A stretch of DNA of 64,000 bases from Macrocybe gigantea (lineage: Eukaryota; Basidiomycota; Agaricomycetes; Agaricales; Callistosporiaceae): NCBI GenBank assembly GCA_011319805.1, contig SJRY01000071.1, forward strand, positions 27,606-91,605, in the 5' to 3' direction. Position numbers and translations under genes: made by a program. Under the pieces are notes generated by a model. That model was not told the DNA's origin and did not search any database. It saw only the letters and a list, made by a program, of their open reading frames with translations. Each line of letters starts with the position of its first letter. The first letter of the stretch is position 1. Of the stretch, positions 1 through 11,006 are shown piece after piece.

Positions 1-74
1 ATTGACAAATTTTCTTTGACTCGTCCCCGTCATTATAGGTAACCTATTCAGGAGAAGGATTTAAAGCACTCGTC

Positions 75-122
75 ATGACCGGATCCAGCCTTACCGACCG
101 CCCAGCCTTATTCCAGCCATGA
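75..122 (+). promoter_or_regulatory. Short uORF overlapping the start of the hydrolase gene
   Basis: An ATG at 75 opens a 15-codon frame that ends in TGA at 120-122. The stop overlaps the ATG of the downstream alpha/beta hydrolase at 119 in an ATGA arrangement. If the transcript starts upstream of 75, ribosomes would meet this uORF first and could reach the main ORF by leaky scanning or termination-coupled reinitiation. The transcription start is not visible, so a regulatory role is inference. Confidence 0.4.
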
Positions 123-1433
123 CCCCTGGATATTCTACACTGCTACTACCGGACGGTGCGCGGATAGCGTACGAGATTTTGGGGTCTCTTCCCATTGGAC
201 AGCGTGTCCCTATCGTATTCATATGCGGCATGAGCCTTCTGCGCAATGACTGGGATGCTCTCGCCCAGAGCCTTGCTCGAACACGTCCTGGTACTTCGTC
301 TACTGACGACAAATTTTTGTCGCTAATGACAATGGTCAGTGCTACTTTATGATCACAGGTAGGCAGAACCCCGTTCAGATCGTGAAAGACCGTTTTCCCT
401 CCTCAATGCAAGGGAACAGGGGAATGGGGAACTCCAAATTAGCTGGAAATGAAGAACTGACAATCGAATTGATGGCGCGCGACTTGGCATGCCTTCTAAA
501 ACATTTAGGGTGGAAGCAGATAGCGATCTGCGGGTATTCCATGGGAGGCGAGTGGCAGAGCTTCAAACTCAAACGGTTGGCAGCGACCTATTGATGAAAT
601 ACGCGACAGGCGTTATAGCGCAGCAACTGCTTGTTCTTCCCTACCACAAGATCAGACCGACGCCTCTTCCGTTCCAAATCACCCATGTTCTGCTCATATC
701 AACTCGCTCAGTTGTCGACGAGAATGTCGGCTTAGATTATTCCCCAGCTGCCCCAGACAAGCCAATGTCGCTGCCTGAGAGGCAAACAATCGCCACGAAG
801 ATGGTAGCCACGATTCTGGATCCGGAATGGATTCAAAGAAATCCTGACCGTTTCAAGGCAATCTTGGGGCGTTTTCTTAGCAGCATCAAGTAAGCACAAG
901 TAGATCCATTGCATTGGAGCCTCGTTTAATGGGTATACAGCAATAGATCCAATCATGTCATTAGTAGGGTCCCTTCCGTGTTGCATGCCTTACAACAGTT
1001 GAGAACCGTCGCTGACCGCGTTTGCCTTTCTAGCAAAGCAAGCCTCGGCAGTGAGCCGTCTTTCCGTGCTTATTAAAAGTCCTCAGATCCATGACACTTC
1101 ATCAGCTCCGTAAATTCGATTTCCAAGAACTGCTGGTCCACATTCCATCGGAAATCAAGGTTATGGTGATTCATGGTGAGCTCGATCAAGTCATTCCATT
1201 CCGACTCAGCCAAGTAAGCACTTTATCTGTCCCTTTTTCGACTTCTGGCCTACTGATGTACACACTGAAAGGACACATTGAAACGAATACCCGCGGCGCA
1301 GTTTGTAGAACAGGGCGACCAGCCCGGTCAGATACCTACATTAGCATTTGGCCACCATTGGTACGAATACTTCAATGTCGACGTCTGGCACGAAGTCATC
1401 AACAAGTTTGTTGATAACGTACGGGAAGCATGA
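119..1433 (+). CDS. Alpha/beta hydrolase fold protein
   Basis: This is a serine hydrolase of the alpha/beta fold; the substrate cannot be told. The N-terminus reads as a beta-strand and oxyanion region (PDGARIAYEILGS, then VPIVFICGMSL). Splicing gives RPVLLYDHRGMGNSK, and the nucleophile elbow GYSMGG sits at about 529-547. The acid residue lies in HGELDQVIPF (about 1170-1205) and the catalytic His in FGHHWYEYF near the C-terminus; the stop is at 1431-1433. Inferred introns are 291-339 and 359-419, flanking a 19-nt microexon (340-358), a GC-AG intron at 548-609, and others further on. The middle part between about 890 and 1090 is not fully resolved. A degraded-looking second copy of the 5' end lies just downstream. 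Confidence 0.85.
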
Positions 1434-1699
1434 CATTCATAGGGTCTTTGGTAGATAATTGTAGTCAAAGGGTATTTCTATCCGGCAACCCCACGCACTA
1501 CTCATGACGTATTGTCTGTGTGACTATTTCACGAGGTCAACGACTCCTTGGCTCTATGGGGTCAAGATCGAAATATCATCCGTGGTCTTGTGCAGGTGAT
1601 GAAGGGACAAAACTGGAACCGAATGATGCTGAAGGACTTGGCCATTGGATGTATCATGACAGACAACCCAATGAAATGGTCAATGTCGGGTCTTGTTCA

Positions 1700-1800
1700 A
1701 CGTACCCGCCTTGAATGACGAGGCTGCGATAGCGTATGAGGAGGGAAAGTCCCTTCCCAATTAGCAAGCGGCGTCATGACTTTTGCAGAGAAGTTCGTGA
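1700..1800 (+). pseudogene. Possible decayed fragment of a second alpha/beta hydrolase copy
   Basis: Around 1722-1780 the sequence translates as AAIAYEEGKSLPN, then a TAG stop, then QAAS. The intact gene at about 155-215 reads ARIAYEILGSLPIGQRVP. The DNA also matches closely over short blocks (gatagcgtatgag against gatagcgtacgag, and cccttccca). The following sequence diverges and has no open continuation. I read this as a tandem duplicate in late decay. The similarity is short, so chance cannot be excluded. Confidence 0.35.
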
Positions 1801-2470
1801 TTTGATTCTGACTCCTTTGCGGACATATGAATCTCTACGGTTCATGATGTCTCCACTCTGCTCTATTGCCAGGGGCAAGGGCCGGGTCATGCAGCCTTTC
1901 CATAAGACCAACTCCTCCCCATCTAAAATGACACGTCGGTTGCTAATAGGAGTTGTTTGTTCGCCGGAATCTGAGCATCTGATTATTGCAGCCCTTTCTA
2001 CTTCCCCGTACGTACCCACAGAAGAGAGTCATGGCCAATCCTGCACGTATGGAGACGTTTGATCTATCATGAGTTCACGTTCCCGAGAATGCAGATCGCC
2101 TTGAACGGTGAAAGATTTGTATTTCCCAAAAACATAACTTCCTGTCTGATATGTGGCATAGCTGAGGCGAGGATCTGGACAACTTCAGTTTCGTCACTAA
2201 GGCGGACGCAGAAAGAAACGCGCATACAATAAGGAACTTTGAACTGGAAATCCAGTCCCGTTATAAAAATACGTACTTCTCAGTCAAGCGAATTGGACCT
2301 CACCAGAGTGTATATTGTAGATATATGCGGGAGACAGTCGCGCAAGACGCCTCTACGCAGATAGAGAGCCATGAATTCGGAGATTGTAGATGTGGTTGAT
2401 GTATTAACCACATCAATCACAGTTCGAGATGGCGAGAAAGTAGGTCGAAAGGCCTGTGACCCAATGCGTT
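1801..2470. other. Stretch with no recognisable gene
   Basis: Short open frames on both strands show no family motif and no plausible splicing into a known protein. It may hold more of the decayed hydrolase duplicate and the 3' untranslated region of the lysidine synthase gene on the opposite strand. One frame on the minus strand (2280-2513) could be an alternative 3' exon of that gene, but it carries no motif to prove it. Confidence 0.4.
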
Positions 2471-4460
2471 CTACTTGGAATCCATGGGTCTGATCCATTC
2501 GACATGTATCCAAGACGAGGAAATGAGATCAACCTTGGTCTTCCATGATCCAGGTCCTCTTGTTGGATGGACGAATGTACTATTGTCGTTGATCGCGGAA
2601 TGGAGCACAATGCGGTGGGTCTCTGAGTCCCAGATAATTTTCGGCCAGTACCATCGGGTATTTGGTATTACAGAGACAACTGTCCCTTCGGTATGAGATG
2701 TCAACTGATTCCTGAGCTCTTGAGGCATGTTTTGGAGGTCGAAACGTAACAGAAACCTGCAGTCGTACAGGACGTTCAGACACGGAGAGCCGCCTCTTGA
2801 CCACTCCGCCAAAGCCATAGCCAGCTTCGCCGTAAGATCGATATGAAGAGTATTGTGAATTCTCAGTTCCGCCAGCTTCGTTTGGCTAGGTGGAGGTTGC
2901 CTGGAAGCCAGCCATCCGACGGAATCGTTCCTTTCCACAGAATATTTCTCGGTCGTGTCTGGTATTTTGATCACACCTTTTCTGACGACCACAGGAATCC
3001 AGATGACCCCGCCACCTGCAACGAACGCCTTGATGTTTGATAGGAATGGGTCTGGGACCCAGAGCTTTCGAATCATCTGGTCTATGCTCTCAGAACGCCG
3101 ATAACCTTGAGCGCGAAGGGAGCCCCATGGATGGAAGGAGACAAATCGGAGAATTCGCAGCACAAAGGCCCTTCGGACCACCTCGTCAGTGATTCGCGAC
3201 AAGGCCTGAGAAGACAACAGCAAGGTGCCAGGTGGGGATGGTAACGTGCATCGACGGAAGTAGCTGTCAGCTGCATAAGTCGTTCAGAATTGGTTTTTTG
3301 GGAGGGCACTGAAAATCCTTGATTTCAATTTTTCTTACCTTGACTATCAGCGTCCTCAGCTTTCACGGTCAATTCGCCAATAGCGCTTCGGAGCTGTTCT
3401 AGACCCGATTTGAGGTCGATCTGCACCTTTCCCGTGGACGACACTTCACGCTCTATGTTCTGCAATTCTTGTACTATCTTGCTTGGGATTTGGAGGTGCT
3501 CTGCCTAGAGACGTGTCAGACAAGGACAACGTTTGCCCTGGAATGTCAGACGTACATACTTGAACTTCACCGGCAGTCTTTTGCGACATAATCATGTAAC
3601 GAATGGCGTTTCTCAGGGTAACATGTGGCTGAAAATTTGTCGCGTCTGTAACATACTCCAAATTGTTGGCTTCACAAGTAGCAAGGATCCTGTCCTAAAT
3701 GCGAAAGAACGAAATGAGAGATTCGATGGGCACGCCGAGAGGGAGTACTTGCCTTGCCAATGCCTAACAATGGTCTAATAATCCACCTGTTCATGCCCTC
3801 ATACCCAGACCATGCCAAATCTCCTTCAGATCCATAACCCATGCCCCACCGTCTGCACGGTGACATCCCGCCAGCCCCGAGCTCCGTAGTTCCTCTGCCT
3901 AACCGCATCAACGACGTTTCCACTTGGTCATCCGCGTGGTGCCCAAACGCCAACACGCCCGCCCCCGTCTGCGTCATAGCCTCGAACAGCGCATGATACC
4001 TCCCCAACCGCGCCACCTCTTCAAAGGACGCGCCTGGCGGCGGCCGCGGTGGATAGAGACCCTCTCCCAGGTTATTTTTGTCGTGACGTGTTCCGCGCCA
4101 ATAGCTCGAGCGATTCTGGAACAGCGGTCCGCCATCGCGGCTGAGGAGTGCTGGAGGTCGTGGTCGACGGTGAGAGACACAACCTTATGGGGTAGCCCCT
4201 TGCCTTCCCGTTGGTGTATCTCTGGATCAGAGAGGTATTGATGAAGTAGGAAGAGGAGACATGTGGAGTCTGGTCCGCCAGAATTTGCTACGCCTGCTCT
4301 CCGCAATACAAAAAAGGATACCATCATTTTGGTGCTTAGTGAATACGAAGAGGCCGCCCCTACCAATAGTATGAGACCAGCCTTTAGTCGGTATGCAGCG
4401 ACCGAACATGCGACCGAATTCATCTTTTGAGACGCCCAGAGCCTTATAGGCTCTGTTCAT
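2471..4460 (-). CDS. tRNA(Ile)-lysidine synthase (TilS-like PP-loop ATPase), probably mitochondrial
   Basis: TilS adenylates C34 of tRNA-Ile(CAU) and replaces its C2 oxygen with lysine, so the tRNA reads AUA; in fungi the enzyme serves mitochondria. The ATP pyrophosphatase PP-loop VANSGGPDST is formed by splicing exon 1 (MNRAYKALGVSKDEF, start at 4460) to exon 2. Further motifs are VDHDLQHSS, FGHHADDQVETSLMR, and TDATNFQPHVTLRNAIR, which is strongly diagnostic. The C-terminal part (3223 down to 2471) is less conserved. The intron at 3695-3752 is GC-AG (donor AAG then GCAAGT). One base appears to be missing in the run at 4066-4068: ITW lies in one frame and PPRPPPGASFEEVARLGRYH in the next. 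The exact C-terminus is uncertain. Confidence 0.87.
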
Positions 4461-5043
4461 TGACCAAGTTGGAAGGCCAAATGAAGGTTGCGGCCAAACT
4501 ACACCCGCCAGTTCAACTACAAATACGCTCAGAGTGCACCAAACACCTAGGAAAACAAGTATTATATATGATGTAGATCGCAGAACAAGTACAAGGTAGC
4601 GAAGGGATTGTCCACGTCCATCACTGTCCCGTGTCCGGCTATATATGCATGCAATACACATTAAGAGAAGCGTCGGGAAGATGGAGAAGGAAAGGATTGG
4701 TGAAGAGAAAAGAGCAACTGGCACAACGGCGATAACAAGATGAGATAATTAGGGCGAGATGAAAGGAAAGGAAAATAAGAAGTCGTCATATAGCGAAAAA
4801 TGAGAAGCATGATGTATATCTCAGAGAACGAACGAAAAGGGAAAACAGCGACGGCGGCATGTGCAGTCGCTAGATTGGTCTAAACATACAATCGTCAGCG
4901 GGCGAAAAAAACGCTAGCGACTTAACCAATGTACAATCGCAGACGTTTCATCCATGAAACTTGAACAAGAAAAATGAAAAATAAAGAGGGAGTTCCAATG
5001 ACGAAAAAGCGAAACTTGTGCGTCTCCGTTCAGTTTGTTCCCA
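4461..5043. other. Intergenic stretch
   Basis: This lies between the 5' end of the lysidine synthase gene and the 3' end of the YTH gene, both on the minus strand. It is A-rich on the plus strand (T-rich on the minus strand) with no ORF of recognisable family. It probably holds the promoter and 5' UTR of the former and the 3' UTR of the latter. A TATATATG segment lies near 4640. Confidence 0.5.
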
Positions 5044-7800
5044 TCAGAAACCGGGCATGCCCATCCCAAAACCTTGGCCGGACTGAGGCGGTGTGGGGCT
5101 AGGGTGCCGCATAACGCTCTGATGCATGGCCTGGGCCTGATGTGTCATGGCAAACTGGTTGCCCATGCCCATTCCCATGCCCATACCTAGACCCATTTGC
5201 ATCTGCATCATGGGATTAATTTGGGGCATTTGGTAACTCAAGATATTCGGGCTGTTCGTCATCGCGAACAGGTTCTGTTGGTTCAAGCCTGAGGATTGGG
5301 TCGGATCGGGGGTGTGAGACGGCGAAGTGCCTTGTTGCTGTTGTATCTTTTGAAGAGATTGCAACTGAACTCCACAGCTAAGACCGTGAAATACATTTCA
5401 GTGGACGCAAAGTCACGCACCTCGTAGAATGCATAATCTTGAAGGAGGGACGTCCTAGCAGGATGCGTGTGGAAGATTCTCAACATCTCCTGACCTGCGT
5501 CCGGAAGCAGTTCTTGTGTGTCACGCGAGTTCGTAACTGGTTTGCGCTCTTGCGTATTGCTAAAGAGATGAAATAAGACAACGCGTTGACAGGGTCTCCA
5601 TCGTGACCATAACTTACATCAATTTGATGTGGCGAAGATTGAGATTGGGGATGTCTCGCACAAAGACCCACCGTACTTTGAAGACGCCTTTCCACTTGTC
5701 CGAGGCCCAAACGGTGCTGCTTCTTGTATAATCAACCTGGAAGGACACGTCAAAAGAGGATATAGCAACGGTAACAGTCCATACGTACCGGTGTCAGCAT
5801 TTCAGCCATGCCACAGAAGTGGCCACTGAAAGGCGGAGAAATGGGCATGTTTGTATTAATTATGGGTGAAGCAGCCAGGACATACCTGGCGTTGACACTG
5901 AAAAACAGATAGATAGGGCCTCTGCCGGCCATCTCCTTGAATGCTTTGTCAAGCCGCTTATTACCAGGATCGGTCGAGCTCCATATTTCGTACTTGAGTG
6001 ATTTGTGGACATCATCCTCGGTGTAAGACTTGATGACAAAATATCGTGCCTAGCAGCCCCGGAAGAGCTTCGTTAGGCGCTTACCGATTAGGTTAACAGG
6101 TACAGTGACGCACAAACTGAGGCTTAGTGTCAAATGTTGTCGGGTTGTAACCTTTGGCGGCGATAAGGGAAGGAACATCGATCGGACTGGCCATAAGGTT
6201 TTGCATCGGCGTTTGGTTGGAAGACTCATCGGTTCCTTGCTGTTGACCTCCGCCCTGAGTGAAGCCACCACTAAGCTTCGTCTGCTGCTGCTGAAGATAT
6301 TGCTGCGGAATTGGAGGAACGCTAGGGATACCAGACCCCGAACCTGTCTTTCCACCACGCTGATAACCATACTGAAGATTTGGATTCGAGCTGCGACTGT
6401 CCAGCGCGCGGTCTTTCTGGTCCCAAGAGCCTCCTGATGACTGATGGCGGCCGTCCCGCGACGATTGCTGCGAATGTGCGTAGCCAGAAGAGCCTTGTGA
6501 CTGGGGAGTCTTTCGACCTTCCATGTCGCCACCCATAGAGAGCTTGGGTCCCCCGTTGCCGTTTCCGCTAGAGCGCATGCCTGGAGATTGAGCTGGAGGT
6601 GGCTGAATCGGCTGGAAACGGGGAGGATGGACACTCTGTCCAGGATGATAGCCATGGTACGTCTGGAACACTTGGTTGGTCGGATTTGTATTGTTGTCAT
6701 TGTTGATCAACTCTAGGGAAGAGAAGGCACGCTGAACATCATCGATGCCGACGCTCTGATTTCCAGAGCTTTGGTTCTGGAATCCAGAACCGCCTGCGGA
6801 TCTCCACTCATTGGCGGGAGACCATGGGGACGAACGTCCCAGAGAACCGGCAGAATACTGCTGGCTTTGTCCCTGAGCTTGATGCTGTTGCACAAGATAT
6901 TCATCCTCATAGGTGCCATTGTCATCGACGTCATATCCATACTCGTCTTCATCGACTGTTTCTGTGGTCTCCGGCGGAGGAGTGTTTTGAGCATGGGAAG
7001 GGATACCAGCTTGGATGGTGCCGGAACGCTTGAGACCAGCAGCGTTCATTTTCCTTGTGTTGTGAGTAAGTGACACATGCCTCCTAACGACGGAGCCTGC
7101 AGGCGGAGGCGATGGCACATGGGGAGCAGCCGCAAAGTGGGGAGAAAGGGAGAGTTGTTTGACTGGGACTCGATGTATTGATGGTGCTGAGAATGCTCGC
7201 CTTGAGGATGCTGTCATAGCAGAATGGCATGAAGAAGGCAGCCATACTGGAAGGAAGACACTCACATCATCCTCAACAGAGTAACCATGGATATTCCAGG
7301 GCTCCTCGTCGCCCTCGTGACCAGCTATGGCAGCGAGACTGTTTACAGTTTTGGGAGTCATGCTTCCCGTTTTTGAGGCACCTTGAAAGGCTGAAAGTAA
7401 GGAAGACAACGTTAGAAAATGGGGACAAGGAGAAAATGAAATACGTATTACAGAAGTGCATGTGAGATCAAAGATCGAAACAAGCACATCAGAAATAAGA
7501 GACGACGCAAGTAGCGAGAAACATGAACAATGGAGACTGACCACGATGGTACTTTGTAGGAAGAGAGCTTTGCCTATGCAAAGACGACTTTTCGCCCACT
7601 GCACCGACTCCGCCAACCCAGTCTTGATCCACGATCTCATCGTGAACGCCAAGGGGTTGATCTTGCGCTTCTTCAGAGATGGATTCTCTTGCGGCGGTCC
7701 TTGCGCTGCGCGATGCTGCAGAGATGGTGTGATGCCTGCGGACGCCACCTGAGCTCGGGGGTGAGGGAGGGACGGGAGGAGGCGGAGGCTGAGTGGACAT
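5044..7800 (-). CDS. YTH-domain m6A RNA-binding protein
   Basis: YTH proteins bind N6-methyladenosine in RNA and alter mRNA fate. The start at 7800 gives a Pro-rich N-terminus ([19 protein letters not shown]), followed by a long Gln/Ser/Gly-rich disordered region coded at about 6100-7350. The YTH domain is coded by several exons at about 5430-6055: [21 protein letters not shown], then [10 protein letters not shown], then [17 protein letters not shown], then [11 protein letters not shown]. The aromatic-cage tryptophans of the family are visible in EIWSS and in the STVWASDKW segment. A last exon (5044-5364) codes a Gln- and Met/Gly-rich tail ending in GMGMPGF. The layout (disordered N-terminus, C-terminal YTH) resembles YTHDF/Pho92 rather than YTHDC1. 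The long low-complexity region suits condensate formation, which is inference. Confidence 0.94.
5158..5205 (-). repeat. Met-Gly short repeat in the YTH protein tail
   Basis: A degenerate ATGCCC/ATACCC hexamer array (plus-strand view) codes alternating Met and Gly ([11 protein letters not shown]) near the C-terminus of the YTH protein. It is a coding microsatellite and is likely length-variable between strains. Confidence 0.7.
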
Positions 7801-8146
7801 GAGGAGATGGAATGATGGGAGAGAGGGACGAGGCTGAGAGTGAGAACGACGATGGTTGCTGCAGAAAAAAATAAAATAAATAAAAATATGTCGGCCTTAG
7901 CCCGGCGCGGAATCCGGACCTCTGATTGATGAGTTCAACGTCCTCTGGTCCATTTTTCAGCGCTCTTCCACCTTCTTCGCCCGAATTCGTGTGTTCTTGA
8001 GCGCTCCCATCGCTGACGAACTAACAATTCTCCGCTGCGCCGTCAAGGGGTCGCCTTGTCCGACAACTGTGCATCCTGTTACGCTCATGACACGTGATCT
8101 CCGACAACATCGTCAGGACCCAGTTGCTCTTCGGCATAGGACCACC
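7801..8146. promoter_or_regulatory. Divergent intergenic region between YTH gene and NADH dehydrogenase gene
   Basis: Both flanking genes start outward from this 346-bp stretch, so it should contain both promoters and both 5' UTRs. An A-rich tract (AAAAAAATAAAATAAATAAA) lies near 7865-7885, a typical nucleosome-poor element. No further motif was recognised. Confidence 0.45.
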
Positions 8147-10819
8147 ATGTTGCGGTCTGCTGCATGGGCTAGGCTCCCTGCGAGTAGGTCTGTCCAACGT
8201 CCTACTGTCTGCGGCGCCCGTTCGGTGCTGTTACAGAGGTACAACTCGACAGTCCAACGGCCTCTACCCCCAAATGGTGGCGCCGCACCAAAACAGTTGT
8301 GCGTTATACCAGTTATTTTGCGCTGTCCACCGCCCTTGGGTTGGCCACGTTGACTGCTGTCGTGTTCATCCATGACGCGTTCACATATGCCGACAAGAAC
8401 CTTGATCGCGTGCCTGTCAATCCCCTTGCGCTCAACCCAGAGCGGGGAGGCCCAAAAAATCTGCCCGTCGTGCGTGTCTTGGTCGATGACGAGGAGGACG
8501 AGGAGAGCAAGCGCCTGGTAAACAAGCCGAAGCTGGTAATTGTCGGTGGTGGTTGGGGTGTCAGTACTCGTCCGTCCTGAGGCGATTCTATGCGCACCTC
8601 ATTATGTCAATTTCAGGCTATGGGCGTGCTTCAAACTCTGCATTCTGGCGAATATCATGTTACTGTCGTAGGCTCTGAAACTTTCACAACTTTCACTCCC
8701 CTGCTTCCTTGTGAGTCTCTGTCCCGCACCTGTCGGTGTGTCTGACCTCGTTGATTTCCAGCTGCTGCTGTTGGCACCGTCCAGGTCCGTTCACTCATAG
8801 AGCCAATTAGAAAGGTTGTTGCCCGCCTCCGCGGTCATTACCTGCAAGGAAAAGCCGTCGATCTCGTCATGTCAGAGCGTCTGTTAGAAGTTGAAGTTCC
8901 AGCCCCAGAGGGCAGTAAATCGAACATTTATGTTCCGTAAGCAACTCAGCGTGTCTTACGTTGTCGGCCTCTGAGCATAATCCCTGTTTTTTTAGCTATG
9001 ATAAACTTATCATCGCCGTCGGTTCCACGTCGAGTACGCATGGCGTGCCTGGGTTAGAGAATTGCCACCAACTCAAGACCATCGCTGATGCACAGGCTAT
9101 ACGGCGCAAAATCCTGGGTCTGTGATTTTCATTCTTGAATTTTTGAAAAGCTGACTTTCGTCAAAACCAGATAACTTGAGGTTGCGAGTCTGCCTACCAC
9201 TACGCCGGAGGAGCGTAAGCGATTGCTCAGTTTCGTCGTCTGTGGTGGAGGTCCTACAGGTGTTGAGACGGCCGCAGTGAGACGTTGTCTTTTCTGTTCT
9301 GGCCCATTTACCAACACTGTTTCAGGAAATATATGACCTCTGCCAAGAGGACATAATGGACTACGTGAGGTTGTTGACAGCCAATGAACTACATCTCTTA
9401 ACGCCGCGTGTTAGTTCCCCAAGATTTGCCGAAAAGAGGTTCAAATTCATCTGATTCAGTCAAGGGAACACATCTTGAACACGGTATGTTTTTAGGTGTC
9501 ATCCACGACTTGTCAATTGAATTCGTTATCAGTATTCTGAAAGCATCTCGAATTATGCAGAGGTGAGCTTCCCATTCGCAGCTCTCATGGGTTTCTCTAA
9601 CCTTCTACAGAATAAGTTCAGACGCGACGGAGTCAACCTCATCACTTCTGCTCGGTGGGTGTGGTTACTGATCGTCTTCTTTTCTATCCTCACACCCGCA
9701 TGATGCAAAGTGTTGCTTCTGTCCACCCTGATCGTGTGCTTTATACGACCCGTGCACCGGGGGGAGCGACTCAGCAGCATGTCATTCCCACAGGCTTTGT
9801 TCTCTGGTCGACTGGAATTGCGATGAACCCTTTTACAAAACGAGTGTCAAATCTCTTGCCTAATCAAGTCCACAAGAAAGCTATCGAAGTAGATGCTCAT
9901 TTGAGGGTTAAGGGCGCTCCCCTCGGCACCGTTTATGCAATTGGAGATTGTGCTACCGTTGAGTATGCGGCAATAGGCTTTCTGCCCATGACTGACTTTG
10001 CATGATAGATCGAAACATCGGTTGCTAGCCATTTCATGGAGCTTGTGGACGAAGCCGATAAGGACAAGAACGGCAGAATTGATTTTGGTGAATGGGAATT
10101 CATGGGTGAGTTGTCATGTTTGAAAACAAATATTCCGATAATTTTACAGGGTTTTAGTTCAAAAAATCAAGAGCCGCATTCCAATGGCTGCCGATCATCT
10201 AGTCCAGGTACTTTACATCACCTGTGGTATATGCATCAGTTTACCCTCCTCCCTAGGTCGAAGCTCTTTTCGATATGTACAACAAGGGCACAGACAACAG
10301 CCTCTCTTTGAATGAGCTCATGAAACTACTAGAAGACATAGGAAATAAGATCACGGCGCTACCGGCCGTACGTTTCTCCTACCTTCAAAGCGCCTTCAAC
10401 AGGATTCAATGATATGCAAATTTTACAGACAGCTCAGGTCGCTTCCCAGCAGGGCAAATATCTGGCCAAGAAACTCAACAGGATGGCGTATATGCAAGCT
10501 GTCCTTGAAGCGAACGGAATGGGTCCGGAACGCATGGATGAAGCCGTTTCGAAGCCGTTCCGATACTTCCATCTCGGCAGTCTGGCCTACATCGGCAACG
10601 CGGCAGTGTTTGACCTCGGCAAGTACTCCTTCATGGGGGGCTTGCAGGCATGTACGCCTGGAGAAGCATATATTGGAATGAGCAGGTCTCGATGAGAACG
10701 AGGGCATTGTTGATGTTCGATTGGATCATTCGGTGCGTGGCTGGCGTTATTTTGCTCTATCTGGTCTTTAACTTCTTTGTTGTAGGGGAATATGGGGGAG
10801 AGACCTTTCGAGGCTCTAA
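8147..10819 (+). CDS. External alternative NAD(P)H:ubiquinone oxidoreductase with EF-hand (NDE type)
   Basis: This is a type II, rotenone-insensitive NAD(P)H dehydrogenase of the inner mitochondrial membrane. The start at 8147 gives a mitochondrial presequence (MLRSAAWARLPASRSVQRP, ending in RYNST), followed by a basic stretch and one TM segment (YFALSTALGLATLTAVVFIH). The FAD-binding motif VIVGGGWGAMG and the NAD(P)H motif VVCGGGPTGVETA are both intact. YAIGDCATIE follows, then an EF-hand loop DKDKNGRIDFGE, as in calcium-dependent NADPH-preferring NDE1 enzymes. The C-terminal membrane anchor region includes LGSLAYIGNAAVFDLG and YWNEQVSMRTRAL. At least nine introns are visible; the last joins to a short terminal exon ending at 10819. 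The presequence and the TM part are in different frames across the C5 run at 8267-8271, where one extra C would restore the frame. Confidence 0.95.
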
Positions 10820-11006
10820 GAAAAAGTCACTTCCGGTGCTGCTGGACATTGTCCAAGGCAAAACAATTTTTATCGTCGTGGTTGATACCTTGCTTTCATG
10901 GACTCTGTAATCACTGTCTCCTTGTAAAACCAGTCTGTACGAAACGTAATGCATAATTGGTTCTTCTGCTTGCAGTCCAACAATGGGTGCTTTCGTCATG
11001 TTCAGT

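Noticed and set aside
8231..8258. Tiny 14-nt intron in the NADH dehydrogenase presequence that would fix the frame
   Set aside because: GT...AG spacing of 14 nt is too short to splice; a homopolymer length error explains the frame better.
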